Assembly (NCBI RefSeq): GCF_016411865.1
Contig: NZ_JAEKJA010000010.1
Span: 1 to 64,000, forward strand
Origin: Acuticoccus mangrovi
Lineage (GTDB): Bacteria; Pseudomonadota; Alphaproteobacteria; Rhizobiales; Amorphaceae
DNA length: 64,000 nucleotides
Direction: 5' to 3'
Shown here: positions 1 to 8,186 of the stretch, in pieces
Layout of the letters: the number at the start of each line of letters is the position of its first letter
Numbering within the stretch: position 1 is the stretch's first letter
Made by a program: the position numbers and the translations under genes
The notes under the pieces: model-generated
Seen by the model: only the letters and a program-made list of their open reading frames with translations
The model's database searches: none
What the model was told of the DNA's origin: nothing

Positions 1-285
1 GCTCTCGAGCCCAAGATCCTGTTGTTCGACGAGCCCACCTCGGCCCTCGATCCGGAGCTCGTCAACGAGGTGCTGAAGGTCATCCGCGCGCTCGCCGACG
101 AAGGCCGCACGATGATCATCGTCACCCACGAGATGCGCTTCGCGCGCGACGTGTGCGACCGGATCCTGTTCCTGGAGAAGGGCCACATCGTCGACAGCGG
201 ACCGCCCTCGCACATTTTCGGCACGACCACGAACTCCCGCACGCGCGCCTTCGTCGGCGAGTATCTGAACTCCGCGACCACCTGA
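1..285 (+). CDS. Polar amino acid ABC transporter ATP-binding protein, C-terminal part
   Basis: This is the last 94 residues of an ABC ATPase whose start lies before the window. The Walker B stretch LLFDEPTSALD is at the beginning, followed by the H-loop THEM and the C-terminal signature FLEKGHIVDSGPP typical of the GlnQ/HisP/ArtP polar amino acid family, in which the ATPase drives import through a permease pair. The permease gene starts 26 bp downstream, so the two are probably cotranscribed. Walker A and the LSGGQ motif are outside the window. The family is certain; the substrate is not, although the following oxidases suggest an amino or imino acid. Confidence 0.93.
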   Translation, partial: ALEPKILLFDEPTSALDPELVNEVLKVIRALADEGRTMIIVTHEMRFARDVCDRILFLEKGHIVDSGPPSHIFGTTTNSRTRAFVGEYLNSATT

Positions 286-311
286 CCCCGCAGCGTCGTA
301 TCGGATCGCCC

Positions 312-989
312 ATGCCCAACCAATATCATTGGAATTTCGACGTCATCTGGGAATATCGCGAGGTCTTCCTGCGCGGCATCGTGATGACGCTGGAGCTCGC
401 CGCCGTCACCATCGTCCTCGGGATGGTGCTCGGCTTTCTGCTCGCACTCCTGCGCGGCTCCCGCATCCGCGCCCTGACCTTGCCGGTGGGCGCCTTCATC
501 GAGCTCGTGCGGGCGGTGCCGCCGCTCGTGCTCATCGTGTGGATGTATTATTGCTTGCCCATCCTCACCGGTCTCGCGCTCAGCGCCTTTCAGACCGCCG
601 TGGTGGCGCTCGCCCTCTATAGCGCGGCCTTCTTCGCCGAGATCTTCCGCGCCGGGCTGCAGTCCATCGAGATCGGCCACATCGAGGCGGCCTATTCCGT
701 GGGCATGACGCGGATGCAGGCGATGCGGCGGATCATCGGGCCGCTGGCGTTTCAGCGGGTGTTCCCGCCGCTCGTCAGCCAGTGCGTCCTCGTGGTGAAG
801 AACACCTCGCTCGCAGGCTACATCGCCGTGGCCGAAACCCTCTACCAGGGGCAGCAGATCTCCATCCAGACCTTCCGTCCCCTCGAGGTTCTCACGGTGG
901 TGGCGCTGCTCTTCATCGTTATCATCGTTCCCTTGACCGTGATCGCTCGCGTGTTCGAGGCGGCTTACCAGCGGAAATATTTCCGATGA
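312..989 (+). CDS. Polar amino acid ABC transporter permease
   Basis: A 225-residue inner-membrane permease of the HisM/GlnP family. It has about five hydrophobic segments and, near residues 125-150, the EAA loop (EAAYSVGMTRMQAMRRIIGP) that docks onto the ATPase. The ATG at 312 is chosen because it gives the short N-terminus usual for the family; an upstream in-frame ATG would overlap the ATPase gene deeply. The stop overlaps the start of the next gene (ATGATG at 986), showing translational coupling with the DadA-like oxidoreductase and suggesting that the imported compound is the oxidase substrate. Confidence 0.93.
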   Translation: MPNQYHWNFDVIWEYREVFLRGIVMTLELAAVTIVLGMVLGFLLALLRGSRIRALTLPVGAFIELVRAVPPLVLIVWMYYCLPILTGLALSAFQTAVVALALYSAAFFAEIFRAGLQSIEIGHIEAAYSVGMTRMQAMRRIIGPLAFQRVFPPLVSQCVLVVKNTSLAGYIAVAETLYQGQQISIQTFRPLEVLTVVALLFIVIIVPLTVIARVFEAAYQRKYFR

Positions 990-2257
990 TGTCTTCCTCC
1001 AAAGTCCTCGTCGTCGGGGCCGGGGTGGTGGGGGCGATGACCGCCCTCGCGCTGCAGGAGCGCGGCTATGCGGTCACCCTCGTCGATCGCAACACGCCGG
1101 GCAACGGCTGCTCCTTCGGCAATGCCGGCAATGTGAGCCCCGGCGGGGTCGTGCCCTACGCGATGCCCGGCACCTTGCTCGACGTGCCGCGCTGGGTGCT
1201 CGACCGCACCGGACCGCTCGCGATCCGCGCCGGCCACCTGCCGCGCCTCACGCCGTGGCTGGTGGGCTGGCTGAAGGCGAGCCAGCCGTCCAACGCCTTC
1301 GCCGTGTCACGGGCGATGCACGCGATGCACGCCCACACCTTCGACGACTATCTGCCGCTGCTCGCCGAGATCGGGGAGCCCGATCTCATCAAGCGCACCG
1401 GCCAGCTCTACGTGTCGCGCCGTCCCAACGGTGCGCAGGGCGATGCGCTCGTGGCGCGGATGCGCGAGGCGGCCGACGTGCACGTGGAGCCGCTGGCCGG
1501 ACCGCAGATCCGCGAGGTCGAGCCGGCGGTCTCGCCCAAATTCGTCAGCGGGCTCTATTTGCCCGGCAACGGCAATTGCGCCAACCCGCATCGCCTCGTC
1601 ACCGTCTTGGCGGAGGCGTTCGCGCGGCGCGGCGGCACGGTGCTGCAGGGTGAGGTCACCGGGTTCGAGATGGGTCCGAGCGGGCCGAGCGCGGCGCGGC
1701 TCGCCGACGGGGGGCAGGTGCCGTTCGACCATCTGGTCGCCGCCGCCGGGGCCTGGTCGCGCAAGCTCGTTCAGATGCTCGGCGTCGATGCACCGCTCGA
1801 GGCGGAGCGGGGCTACCACGTCACGCTGCCCGATCCGGGCGTCATGCCGAAGCGGCCGGTGACGGATCGCGATCGCGCCTTCGCCACCGCGCCGATGGAG
1901 CTCGGCCTGCGCATCGCCGGCACCGCCGAGTTCGCCGAGGTCGATGCCACTCCGGACTGGCGCCGGGCGGAGATCCTCCTGAAGCATGGTGCCGACCTCT
2001 ATCCGGGGCTGAAGACCGAGGGTCACACCCGCTGGATGGGGCCGCGCCCGTCGATGCCCGACGGCTTGCCCGTGGTCGACCGCTCGCCCCATCACGCCAA
2101 CGTGGTGTTCGTGTTCGGCAACGGCCATTTCGGACTGACCGCGGCGCCGATGATGGGTCGCCTCGCGGCCGAGCTCGTGTCCGGCACGACGCCGTCGGTC
2201 GACATCGCGCCCTATCGGATCACCCGCTTCGGCGGCGGCACGCGGCGGGCCGCCTGA
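986..2257 (+). CDS. DadA-like FAD-dependent amino acid dehydrogenase
   Basis: A 423-residue flavoprotein of the DAO/DadA family. An N-terminal Rossmann dinucleotide motif (VVGAGVVGAMTALAL, residues 6-20) binds FAD, and the C-terminal block containing GNGHFGLTAAP is typical of D-amino acid dehydrogenases, which oxidise D-amino acids to 2-oxo acids and pass electrons to the respiratory chain. Length fits DadA (about 430). The start overlaps the stop of the permease gene by four bases. It lies 6 bp before a second, unrelated DAO-family subunit. Whether it acts on a D-amino acid or another secondary amine cannot be decided from sequence. Confidence 0.85.
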   Translation: MMSSSKVLVVGAGVVGAMTALALQERGYAVTLVDRNTPGNGCSFGNAGNVSPGGVVPYAMPGTLLDVPRWVLDRTGPLAIRAGHLPRLTPWLVGWLKASQPSNAFAVSRAMHAMHAHTFDDYLPLLAEIGEPDLIKRTGQLYVSRRPNGAQGDALVARMREAADVHVEPLAGPQIREVEPAVSPKFVSGLYLPGNGNCANPHRLVTVLAEAFARRGGTVLQGEVTGFEMGPSGPSAARLADGGQVPFDHLVAAAGAWSRKLVQMLGVDAPLEAERGYHVTLPDPGVMPKRPVTDRDRAFATAPMELGLRIAGTAEFAEVDATPDWRRAEILLKHGADLYPGLKTEGHTRWMGPRPSMPDGLPVVDRSPHHANVVFVFGNGHFGLTAAPMMGRLAAELVSGTTPSVDIAPYRITRFGGGTRRAA

Positions 2258-2263
2258 CCGACG

Positions 2264-3382
2264 ATGGCGGATGCGATCCATGCGGAGGTGGCCGTCGTCG
2301 GCGGTGGCCTGATCGGCTCCGCCGCCGCCTACGGGCTCGCCCGGCGCGGCGTGAAGACGGTGCTTCTCGACGGGGACGATGCCGACATCCGCTCCGCTCG
2401 GGCGAATTTTGGCCTCGTCTGGGTGCAGGGCAAGGGCATGGACATGCCCGCCTACCAGCGCCTCACCCGTCTCAGCAGCAACCGTTGGCCGGAGTTCGCC
2501 GCCCGTCTTGCCGAGGAGAGCGGCATCGGCTTCGACTATCGCCGTGACGGGGGGCTGACGGTCGCCCTCGGCGAGGCCGAATTCGCCGAACGCTCGGCCT
2601 ATGTGGAGCGACTGCGCACCCAGTTCGGCACGAACGACTACGACACCGAAATGGTCGAGCGCACCGCGCTGGAGCGCTTGCTGCCGGAGGTGACGCTGGG
2701 CCCCGAGGTGGTGGGGGCGAGCTATTGCTGGCGCGACGGCCATCTCAACCCGCTGGCGCTTCTGCGGGCGTTGCAGGTGGCGTTTCTGCGCTTCGGTGGG
2801 CGCCTGGAACGGCGGGCCCGCGTCGAGGCGATTTCGCGCGAGGGCGGCACGTTCCTCGCTCGCACGGCGCGGGGGGAGGTGCGCTCGGACCGGCTTCTCG
2901 TCGCGGCGGGCTCGAAATCCGCGGCGATCGCGCGAGAGGTCGGCATCGACGTTCCGGTGCGGCCCCAGCGGGGGCAGGTGATGATCACCGAGCGCATGCC
3001 GCCGATGCTGCCGCTGCCCATCACCGGGGTGCGACAGACCGGGGAGGGGACCTACCTCGTCGGCGGTACGCAGGAGGAGGTGGGGTTCGACACCTCCACC
3101 CGCGTCGCCGACGCGGCGAACATGGCCGACCGGGCGGTGCGCGTTCTGCCGGCCCTCGAGAACGTGAACCTCGTGCGCCATTGGGCGGGACTGCGCGTGA
3201 TGACCCCCGACAGCTACCCGATCTACGAAGAGTCCCAGACGATGCCCGGTGCGTTCGTGGCGCTGTGCCACTCCGGCGCCACCTTGTGCGCGGCCCACGC
3301 CGAGGCGCTGGCCGAGACCATGGCGACCGGTGCAATCGCTCCCGACATCGCCGGCTTCGACCACAGGCGCTTCGATGTTTGA
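2264..3382 (+). CDS. FAD-dependent oxidoreductase, HcnC/LhpB-like catalytic subunit
   Basis: A 372-residue DAO-family flavoprotein with the FAD motif VVGGGLIGSAAAYGL at residues 10-24. Its size and its position directly before a small 2Fe-2S protein and a larger FAD/NAD protein match the beta-type subunit of heterotrimeric dehydrogenases such as HcnABC hydrogen cyanide synthase, OoxAB opine oxidase and the LhpBEF D-hydroxyproline dehydrogenase. These oxidise glycine, opines or D-hydroxyproline. The stop overlaps the next start by eight bases. Family assignment is good; the substrate is inferred only as an N-alkylated or imino acid. Confidence 0.82.
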   Translation: MADAIHAEVAVVGGGLIGSAAAYGLARRGVKTVLLDGDDADIRSARANFGLVWVQGKGMDMPAYQRLTRLSSNRWPEFAARLAEESGIGFDYRRDGGLTVALGEAEFAERSAYVERLRTQFGTNDYDTEMVERTALERLLPEVTLGPEVVGASYCWRDGHLNPLALLRALQVAFLRFGGRLERRARVEAISREGGTFLARTARGEVRSDRLLVAAGSKSAAIAREVGIDVPVRPQRGQVMITERMPPMLPLPITGVRQTGEGTYLVGGTQEEVGFDTSTRVADAANMADRAVRVLPALENVNLVRHWAGLRVMTPDSYPIYEESQTMPGAFVALCHSGATLCAAHAEALAETMATGAIAPDIAGFDHRRFDV

Positions 3383-3662
3383 GCCGATCGACGACGGGGC
3401 GGCGGGGCACGTCACGGTCACCCTCGACGGGGTGGCGGTGACGGCGGACGCGCGAGAGAGCGTCGCCGCGCTTCTCCTGCGCACGCCGCCGCACCTTGCC
3501 CGCCCGCCGATGGCCGGGGGCACCGCCCACGCGCCGTTCTGCCAGATGGGGGCGTGTTTCGAATGTCTGGCGCGGGTGGACGGCATCAGGGTGCGCACCT
3601 GTCTCGTTCCGGTGCGGGAGGGGATGGTGATCGAGCGCGGCGGGCCGGAGGCGCAATCATGA
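3375..3662 (+). CDS. Small (2Fe-2S)-binding subunit, HcnA/LhpF-like
   Basis: A 95-residue plant-type ferredoxin-like protein. Residues 56-67 contain the cluster motif CQMGACFECLA (C-x4-C-x2-C spacing) with the fourth cysteine in RTCLVPV downstream. Such subunits carry electrons between the flavins of HcnABC/OoxA/LhpF-type heterotrimers. The ATG at 3375 gives the family length and overlaps the preceding gene by eight bases; the stop overlaps the following start by four bases. All three subunits are therefore translationally coupled. Confidence 0.85.
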   Translation: MFEPIDDGAAGHVTVTLDGVAVTADARESVAALLLRTPPHLARPPMAGGTAHAPFCQMGACFECLARVDGIRVRTCLVPVREGMVIERGGPEAQS

Positions 3663-5020
3663 CGTTCGACGTTGCGATCGTGGGGGCGGGGCCGGCCGGC
3701 CTGTCGGCCGCGGTGGTGCTCGCCGAGGCGAAGCTCTCGGTGGTGGTGTTCGACGAGCAGGAAGCGCCCGGTGGCCAGATCTGGCGGGCCATCGAGGCCC
3801 GCACGGCGGACGGCTCGGCCGGATCGATGGGGGCCGACTACGCCGCGGGCGCCGATCTCGTGCGGCGCTTCCGGGCGTGCGGTGCCGAATTCCGGGGTGG
3901 CTCGGGGGTGTGGCAGATCGAGGAGGGGTTCGATCTCTACGTCTCGCGGGGCGCCCACAGCGAGATCGTCGCGGCGCGGGCGGTGCTCCTCGCCGTGGGC
4001 GCGCAGGAGCGGCCGACCCCGTTTCCGGGCTGGACCTTGCCGGGCGTCGTCACGGTGGGAGCGGCGCAGACCCTGTTGAAATCGGCGCGCCAGGTGCCTT
4101 CCGGGCCCCTCGTGGTGGCCGGCTCGGGTCCGTTGCCGCTCCTCTATATGAACCAGCTCCTCGCCGCCGGCCGGCCGATCGCGGCCTGGCTCGACACCAC
4201 GCCGCCGATCTCGGCGGAGGCCATGTCCCGGCTTCCCGCCGCGCTCGGGGGGTGGCGGGACCTCATGAAGGGATTCAGTTGGCTGAGGCGTTTGTCGGGG
4301 GCCGGGGTGCGGCGGGTGCGCGGGGTCACGAGCCTTCGCGCCGAGGGCGAAGAGCGGCTTCGGCGCGTCGCCTATACCACCCGCGGCGGGGACACCGGCG
4401 TGGTGGAGGCGGGGCAGCTCGCGGTTCATGAAGGGGTGATCCCGGCGGTGCAGATGCCGCTCGGGCTCGGTTGCGACGTGACGTGGCGTGCCGATCAGCG
4501 GGCGTTCGTGCCCCGATGCGACGACGGCGGGGCCACCTCGGTGCCCGGCCTTTACGTGGCGGGCGACGGAGGCGGGATCGTCGGAGCTCGGGCGGCGTGC
4601 CTGCAAGGTGCCGCGGCGGGACGGGCCATCGCGCATCGTCTGGGCGTTTCCGTGGCCGAGGATCCGGCCGACGCCGGCCGCCTTGCGCGGGCGTTGGCGC
4701 CGCGAGCGTTTCTCGACGCCCTCTTTCCGGCGCCACGTTCTGTGCCGCCCGACGAGACCATCGTGTGCCGTTGCGAGGAGGTGACCGTGCGGCAGGTGCG
4801 GATCGCCGCCGCGACGGCGGAAGCCGGGCCGAACCAGGTGAAGACCTTCACCCGATGCGGGATGGGCCCCTGCCAGGGGCGGCAATGTGGCTTGACGCTC
4901 TCGGCGATCGTCGCCGAGGCGCGGGGAGCCGACGTCGGTGAGGTCGGGCTTTCGACGGTGCGTCCGCCGTTCCGGCCGGTGACGCTCGGCGAGGTGGCGG
5001 CGCTGACGCGGCGCGCCTGA
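3659..5020 (+). CDS. FAD/NAD(P)-binding oxidoreductase with BFD-like [2Fe-2S] domain, HcnB/LhpE-like
   Basis: A 453-residue large subunit. The N-terminus has the FAD motif VAIVGAGPAGLSAAVVLAE (residues 4-22), a mid-protein TxxxxxGD signature (GLYVAGDGGGIVGA) and a C-terminal cysteine set, CRCEEVT ... TRCGMGPCQGRQC, which is the BFD-like [2Fe-2S] domain of NirB/NasB/HcnB proteins. It ends the first operon. Together with the two preceding genes it forms a complete alpha-beta-gamma dehydrogenase. The three subunits are in the order catalytic FAD, ferredoxin, FAD/Fe-S. Confidence 0.86.
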   Translation: MTFDVAIVGAGPAGLSAAVVLAEAKLSVVVFDEQEAPGGQIWRAIEARTADGSAGSMGADYAAGADLVRRFRACGAEFRGGSGVWQIEEGFDLYVSRGAHSEIVAARAVLLAVGAQERPTPFPGWTLPGVVTVGAAQTLLKSARQVPSGPLVVAGSGPLPLLYMNQLLAAGRPIAAWLDTTPPISAEAMSRLPAALGGWRDLMKGFSWLRRLSGAGVRRVRGVTSLRAEGEERLRRVAYTTRGGDTGVVEAGQLAVHEGVIPAVQMPLGLGCDVTWRADQRAFVPRCDDGGATSVPGLYVAGDGGGIVGARAACLQGAAAGRAIAHRLGVSVAEDPADAGRLARALAPRAFLDALFPAPRSVPPDETIVCRCEEVTVRQVRIAAATAEAGPNQVKTFTRCGMGPCQGRQCGLTLSAIVAEARGADVGEVGLSTVRPPFRPVTLGEVAALTRRA

Positions 5021-5325
5021 CACCGCAACCCGCTCGGAGGGCGAACCCGCGCCACCGCCGGCTCGAACCGCCGCGTCGTCGCGGATGACAGGGTTTTGGA
5101 TTGTTGTTCTTTGTTCCGGCTCGGCGGCCTTCGATGCACGATCGTCGCGACTTCCAGCGCACCCGAGATCAACCAAAACCTAGAAAAACTCAATATAAGA
5201 TAACGGATTAAGCGGAATCTTGCAGCGCAGCGAATCTGCCTTGAATTGCACAAAGGGTATTATAAAGTGCGATTTATCCGGAAACGGGCCGGCCTCGCCC
5301 CCGCCTGACCCAAAGGGAGATCGCC
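5021..5325. other. Intergenic region between the dehydrogenase operon and the amidotransferase operon
   Basis: About 300 bp without a gene. The first 130 bp are GC-rich; from about 5160 the sequence turns AT-rich, as expected of a promoter zone, with runs such as CAATATAAGATAACGG, and contains the operator-like inverted repeat at 5245-5273. A strong Shine-Dalgarno sequence, AAAGGGAG, lies at 5312-5319. I see no convincing terminator hairpin for the upstream operon. Confidence 0.6.
5245..5273. promoter_or_regulatory. Operator-like inverted repeat ATTGCAC-N15-GTGCGAT (site 1)
   Basis: Two heptamers in inverted orientation, ATTGCAC at 5245-5251 and GTGCGAT at 5267-5273, are separated by exactly 15 bp. 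The same arrangement occurs at 13264-13292 and 14558-14586. Flanking bases are also shared with the third site (TTG before the left arm, TAAA before the right). It overlaps a possible -10 element (TATTAT, 5259-5264). I infer a binding site of the GntR regulator encoded at 13366-14346. Confidence 0.65.
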
Positions 5326-5367
5326 ATCTCTACGCCGCCGAGGATTGCCGTCGTAGGCTCGCGCGCC

Positions 5368-6459
5368 ATGCCGGCCGATCATTGTCGGGCCGCTGCGGCC
5401 CTCTTGGGTGGCCTGCGGGCCGGTGGCGTTCGGGCGAAGAGTGACCGCATCGCCTCGGAGCTCGACGACAGCCTCGTCAAAGGCTCCCGCGAGTTCGTCA
5501 CCGCCGACGGCCGTCCGGCGCCCAACGGGGTCCATTGGCTGGAGCGCGTCGAGGGCGATGTGTGGACCGGCGGGGACGACCAGCCGGGCGCCGATATGCT
5601 GGTGGTCGAGGTCGCCCCCGGGGCGACGCCGCCCCGCGACGCCCTGGTGATCGAGGCTGCCGACATCCCCATCGCCACGGACGAGCACGGGCGGTCGCGC
5701 CTCGCGGGTTCGGTCGCCGGCGTGCCTGATGCGGAGATCGATACGGGCGACAAGAAGACCGGCGGGCGCCGGCTCAGCATCGGCGTGGTCGGCGAAGCCC
5801 CGCATCTTCGCTACATCAATCCCATCGTGATCGCGACGCTCGCCGACGCCGTCGACCGGGCGGGCGCCGTTTTGGACCTGCGCATCATTTCCTCGGCCGA
5901 GGCCGCCGGTGGGCTGCCTCGAGGGCTCGACGGGCTCGTGTTGCCGGGGGGCTCCGACATGTCCCAGGTCGAGCCTCAAATTCGAGTCGCCCAGGAGGCC
6001 TGGGAGCGGGATCTGCCGACCCTCGGGCTGTGCCTCGGGATGCAGGACATGGCGCTCGCCGCCATGCGTCGCGGGGGATGGGCGCAAGCGGTGCTCGAGG
6101 AGATCCACGGCCCGGGCGAGCAGCGCGGCTTCGTGCGCATGCGCACCCCGGACGGCGGCTTCCGCCAGCGACGCGGCGACGCGCTCCTGACGCCGGAGGC
6201 CGGCACCGGCCTCGCCGCGATCCTCGGTGGTGAGACGCGGGTGCGCATGCATCACAACTACAACCTCGCCCCCGATGCGCGTGAACCCATGGAAGCCGGC
6301 GGCTTCCGCGTCGTCGCTGTGCACGAGACGGGGGTCGCCGACGCCGCCGAAGATCCCACCCGGCGCTTCCATGTCGGCTTGCAGGGCCATCCCGAAACGG
6401 GGGCCTGCCCCCGCCTTCCGCGTCTGTGGGACGCCTTCATCGCCGCTGCGCTCGATTGA
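5368..6459 (+). CDS. Class I glutamine amidotransferase-like protein, start uncertain
   Basis: From the ATG at 5368 this is a 363-residue protein. Its C-terminal half (from about residue 133) is a class I glutamine amidotransferase domain resembling that of CTP synthase: nucleophile elbow LGLCLGMQ and the His-Glu pair in GLQGHPE. Such domains hydrolyse glutamine or gamma-glutamyl amides. The N-terminal 130 residues are unrecognised. The open frame continues upstream of the ATG through PPRIAVVGSRA, which looks like a first beta strand; a good ribosome site (AAAGGGAG) is 6 bp before an ATC codon at 5326, so the true start may be non-canonical. First gene of the second amino acid ABC operon. Confidence 0.78.
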   Translation: MPADHCRAAAALLGGLRAGGVRAKSDRIASELDDSLVKGSREFVTADGRPAPNGVHWLERVEGDVWTGGDDQPGADMLVVEVAPGATPPRDALVIEAADIPIATDEHGRSRLAGSVAGVPDAEIDTGDKKTGGRRLSIGVVGEAPHLRYINPIVIATLADAVDRAGAVLDLRIISSAEAAGGLPRGLDGLVLPGGSDMSQVEPQIRVAQEAWERDLPTLGLCLGMQDMALAAMRRGGWAQAVLEEIHGPGEQRGFVRMRTPDGGFRQRRGDALLTPEAGTGLAAILGGETRVRMHHNYNLAPDAREPMEAGGFRVVAVHETGVADAAEDPTRRFHVGLQGHPETGACPRLPRLWDAFIAAALD

Positions 6460-6532
6460 GCGCGGCGCCACGCCCTTCGTCTTCTCCCGCCAGGCCGGCT
6501 CGCCGCCGGGCAAGCCCCCAGAAAGGACCTCG

Positions 6533-7387
6533 ATGACCGTCTTCAAGCCCCTCTGTGCCATGGCGCTCGCCACCGCCATCTTCACCCTTCCCGCCGCCGC
6601 CGACGAGCTGAGCGACAAGGCGAAGTCCGGTGCCGCGCTCGCCGTCGGAACGGCCAACGAGGCGCCGTTCTCATCGATCGGCCCGGACGGTGCGCTGAAG
6701 GGTTCCGACATCGTGCTGCTCAACGCGGTGCTCGACGCGATGGGTGTCAGCGGCACCGAGGGCGTGCTGACCGAGTTCGGCGCGCTGATCCCGGGCCTCA
6801 AGGCGAACCGCTTCGACATCATCGCCGCGGGCCTCTACATCAGCCCTGATCGCTGCAAGCAGGTGGCCTTCGCCGAGCCGATCTTCGCCATCGGCAACAC
6901 CTTCATCGTGCCGGCGGGCAACCCGAAGAACCTCCACTCCTACGCCGACCTCGAGGCCGATCCGTCGCTGAAGGCGGGCCACACCATGGGTTCGCGCCTG
7001 CGCGGTGAGGCACTCGAGATGGGCGTGCCGGAAAGCCAGCTGGTGGCGCTGCCGGACGGTCCGGCGCTGATCGCGGCGGTGAAGTCCGGCCGGGTCGACG
7101 CCGCGCTCTATCCCGCCCTGTCGGCCCAGACCCTGATCGACGCCTCCAAGGACACCGCCATCGAGCGTGCCGATCCGTTCGAGACGCCGGTGATCAACGG
7201 CAAGCCCCGCGTGAGCTATGGGAGCTTCGCTTTCCGTCCCGAGGACAAAGAGTTCCTGACCACCTTCAACGCCGAGCTGAAGAAGATCCTCGCCTCGCCG
7301 GAATATCTCGAGATGGTGCGCCCCTTCGGCCTCACCGCAGCGGAGCTTCCCGGCAAGGTCACCACCGCCGAACTCTGCGGCGGCTGA
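6533..7387 (+). CDS. Polar amino acid ABC transporter substrate-binding protein
   Basis: A 284-residue periplasmic binding protein (SBP_bac_3 family). A Sec signal peptide ends at about residue 22 (FTLPAAADELSD). The mature part begins with the usual LAVGTANEAPFSSIGPDGALKGSDIVLLNA pattern split over residues 33-62, typical of ectoine/glutamine-type binders. The ATG at 6533 follows GAAAGGA-like sequence (6521-6527). A stem-loop follows the gene, then two permeases and an ATPase, forming a complete importer. The ligand is unknown; co-regulation with deacylase, aminotransferase and M24 genes suggests an N-modified amino acid. Confidence 0.9.
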   Translation: MTVFKPLCAMALATAIFTLPAAADELSDKAKSGAALAVGTANEAPFSSIGPDGALKGSDIVLLNAVLDAMGVSGTEGVLTEFGALIPGLKANRFDIIAAGLYISPDRCKQVAFAEPIFAIGNTFIVPAGNPKNLHSYADLEADPSLKAGHTMGSRLRGEALEMGVPESQLVALPDGPALIAAVKSGRVDAALYPALSAQTLIDASKDTAIERADPFETPVINGKPRVSYGSFAFRPEDKEFLTTFNAELKKILASPEYLEMVRPFGLTAAELPGKVTTAELCGG

Positions 7388-7411
7388 TCCGCTCGTCCGC
7401 GCCGCTGCGTC

Positions 7412-7435
7412 GCCGCTCCCCGCAACGGGGGCGGC
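7412..7435 (+). terminator. Stem-loop after the binding-protein gene
   Basis: GCCGCtCCCCG and CGGGGGCGGC can pair over ten base pairs with one bulged T and a three-base CAA loop. No T-run follows, so it is more likely an attenuator or a 3'-stabilising structure that lets the binding protein be made in excess over the permeases. Confidence 0.5.
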
Positions 7436-7520
7436 ACCCATCCGGGAGTGCGGCGCGGGCTGAAATCCGGCGGAGGCTCGCGCCTGCGCCGACCCACCGA
7501 GACACGATCGACGGGGCCGG

Positions 7521-8183
7521 ATGGACACGATCTGGAATTATCGCTGGTTGCTGCTGCAGGGTCTCGGTGTGACCGTGCAGGTGACGGTTCTTGCCGGACT
7601 GTTGGCGCTGGCGCTGGGCATCGCGACGGGGCTCGCCCGGCGCGGACCGCCGCTGATCGCCTGGCCGGTGCACATTTATGTCGAGGTGTTTCGCGGCACC
7701 TCGGCGCTGGTTCAGCTCTTCGTCTTGTTCTTCGTCCTGCCGGGGATGGGCTTGCGGCTCGACCCGATGACCTGCGGTGTGGTGGGGCTCGGCCTCTGCT
7801 ACGGCGCCTATTGCTCCGAGGTGGTGCGCGGCGCGCTGAACAATTTTCCCCGCGCCCAGCGCGAAGCGGCGGTGGCACTGAACCTGACGGGGACACAGAC
7901 CCTCACCCGCGTGGTCCTGCCGCAAGCGCTTCTGGTGATGCTGCCACAGCTCGGCAACCTGATGGTGGAGTTGTTGAAGGCGAGCTCGCTCGTCTCGCTG
8001 ATCACCCTCGCCGACCTCACCTTCCAGGCGCGCAGCATCATGCGGCTGACCTTGCACACGGTCGAGGCGATGTCGGTGCTCCTGGTCGCCTATTTCGTGT
8101 TGGCGCAGCTCATCAGCTTCGGCGCCCGGGCGCTCGAGGCGCGGCTCGGCGGGGCCTGGCGCGGCCGGACGGAGGAGCGCTGA
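7521..8183 (+). CDS. Polar amino acid ABC transporter permease (EhuC-like)
   Basis: A 220-residue membrane protein of the HisQM family with about five membrane spans. The EAA loop is at about residues 114-135 (REAAVALNLTGTQTLTRVVL). It is the first of a tandem permease pair, 133 bp after the binding protein and three bases before the second permease, so the two should form the heterodimeric channel. The N-terminal MDTIWNYRWLLLQGLGVT resembles ectoine/hydroxyectoine-type EhuC permeases, but the ligand is not established. Confidence 0.9.
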   Translation: MDTIWNYRWLLLQGLGVTVQVTVLAGLLALALGIATGLARRGPPLIAWPVHIYVEVFRGTSALVQLFVLFFVLPGMGLRLDPMTCGVVGLGLCYGAYCSEVVRGALNNFPRAQREAAVALNLTGTQTLTRVVLPQALLVMLPQLGNLMVELLKASSLVSLITLADLTFQARSIMRLTLHTVEAMSVLLVAYFVLAQLISFGARALEARLGGAWRGRTEER

Positions 8184-8186
8184 GCC

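Noticed and set aside
1307-5176. A very long minus-strand open frame (about 1,290 codons) opposite the dehydrogenase operon
   Set aside because: It is antisense to several overlapping, well-supported genes and is rich in Arg, Pro, His and Gly with no domain; high-GC coding DNA commonly leaves the opposite frame open.
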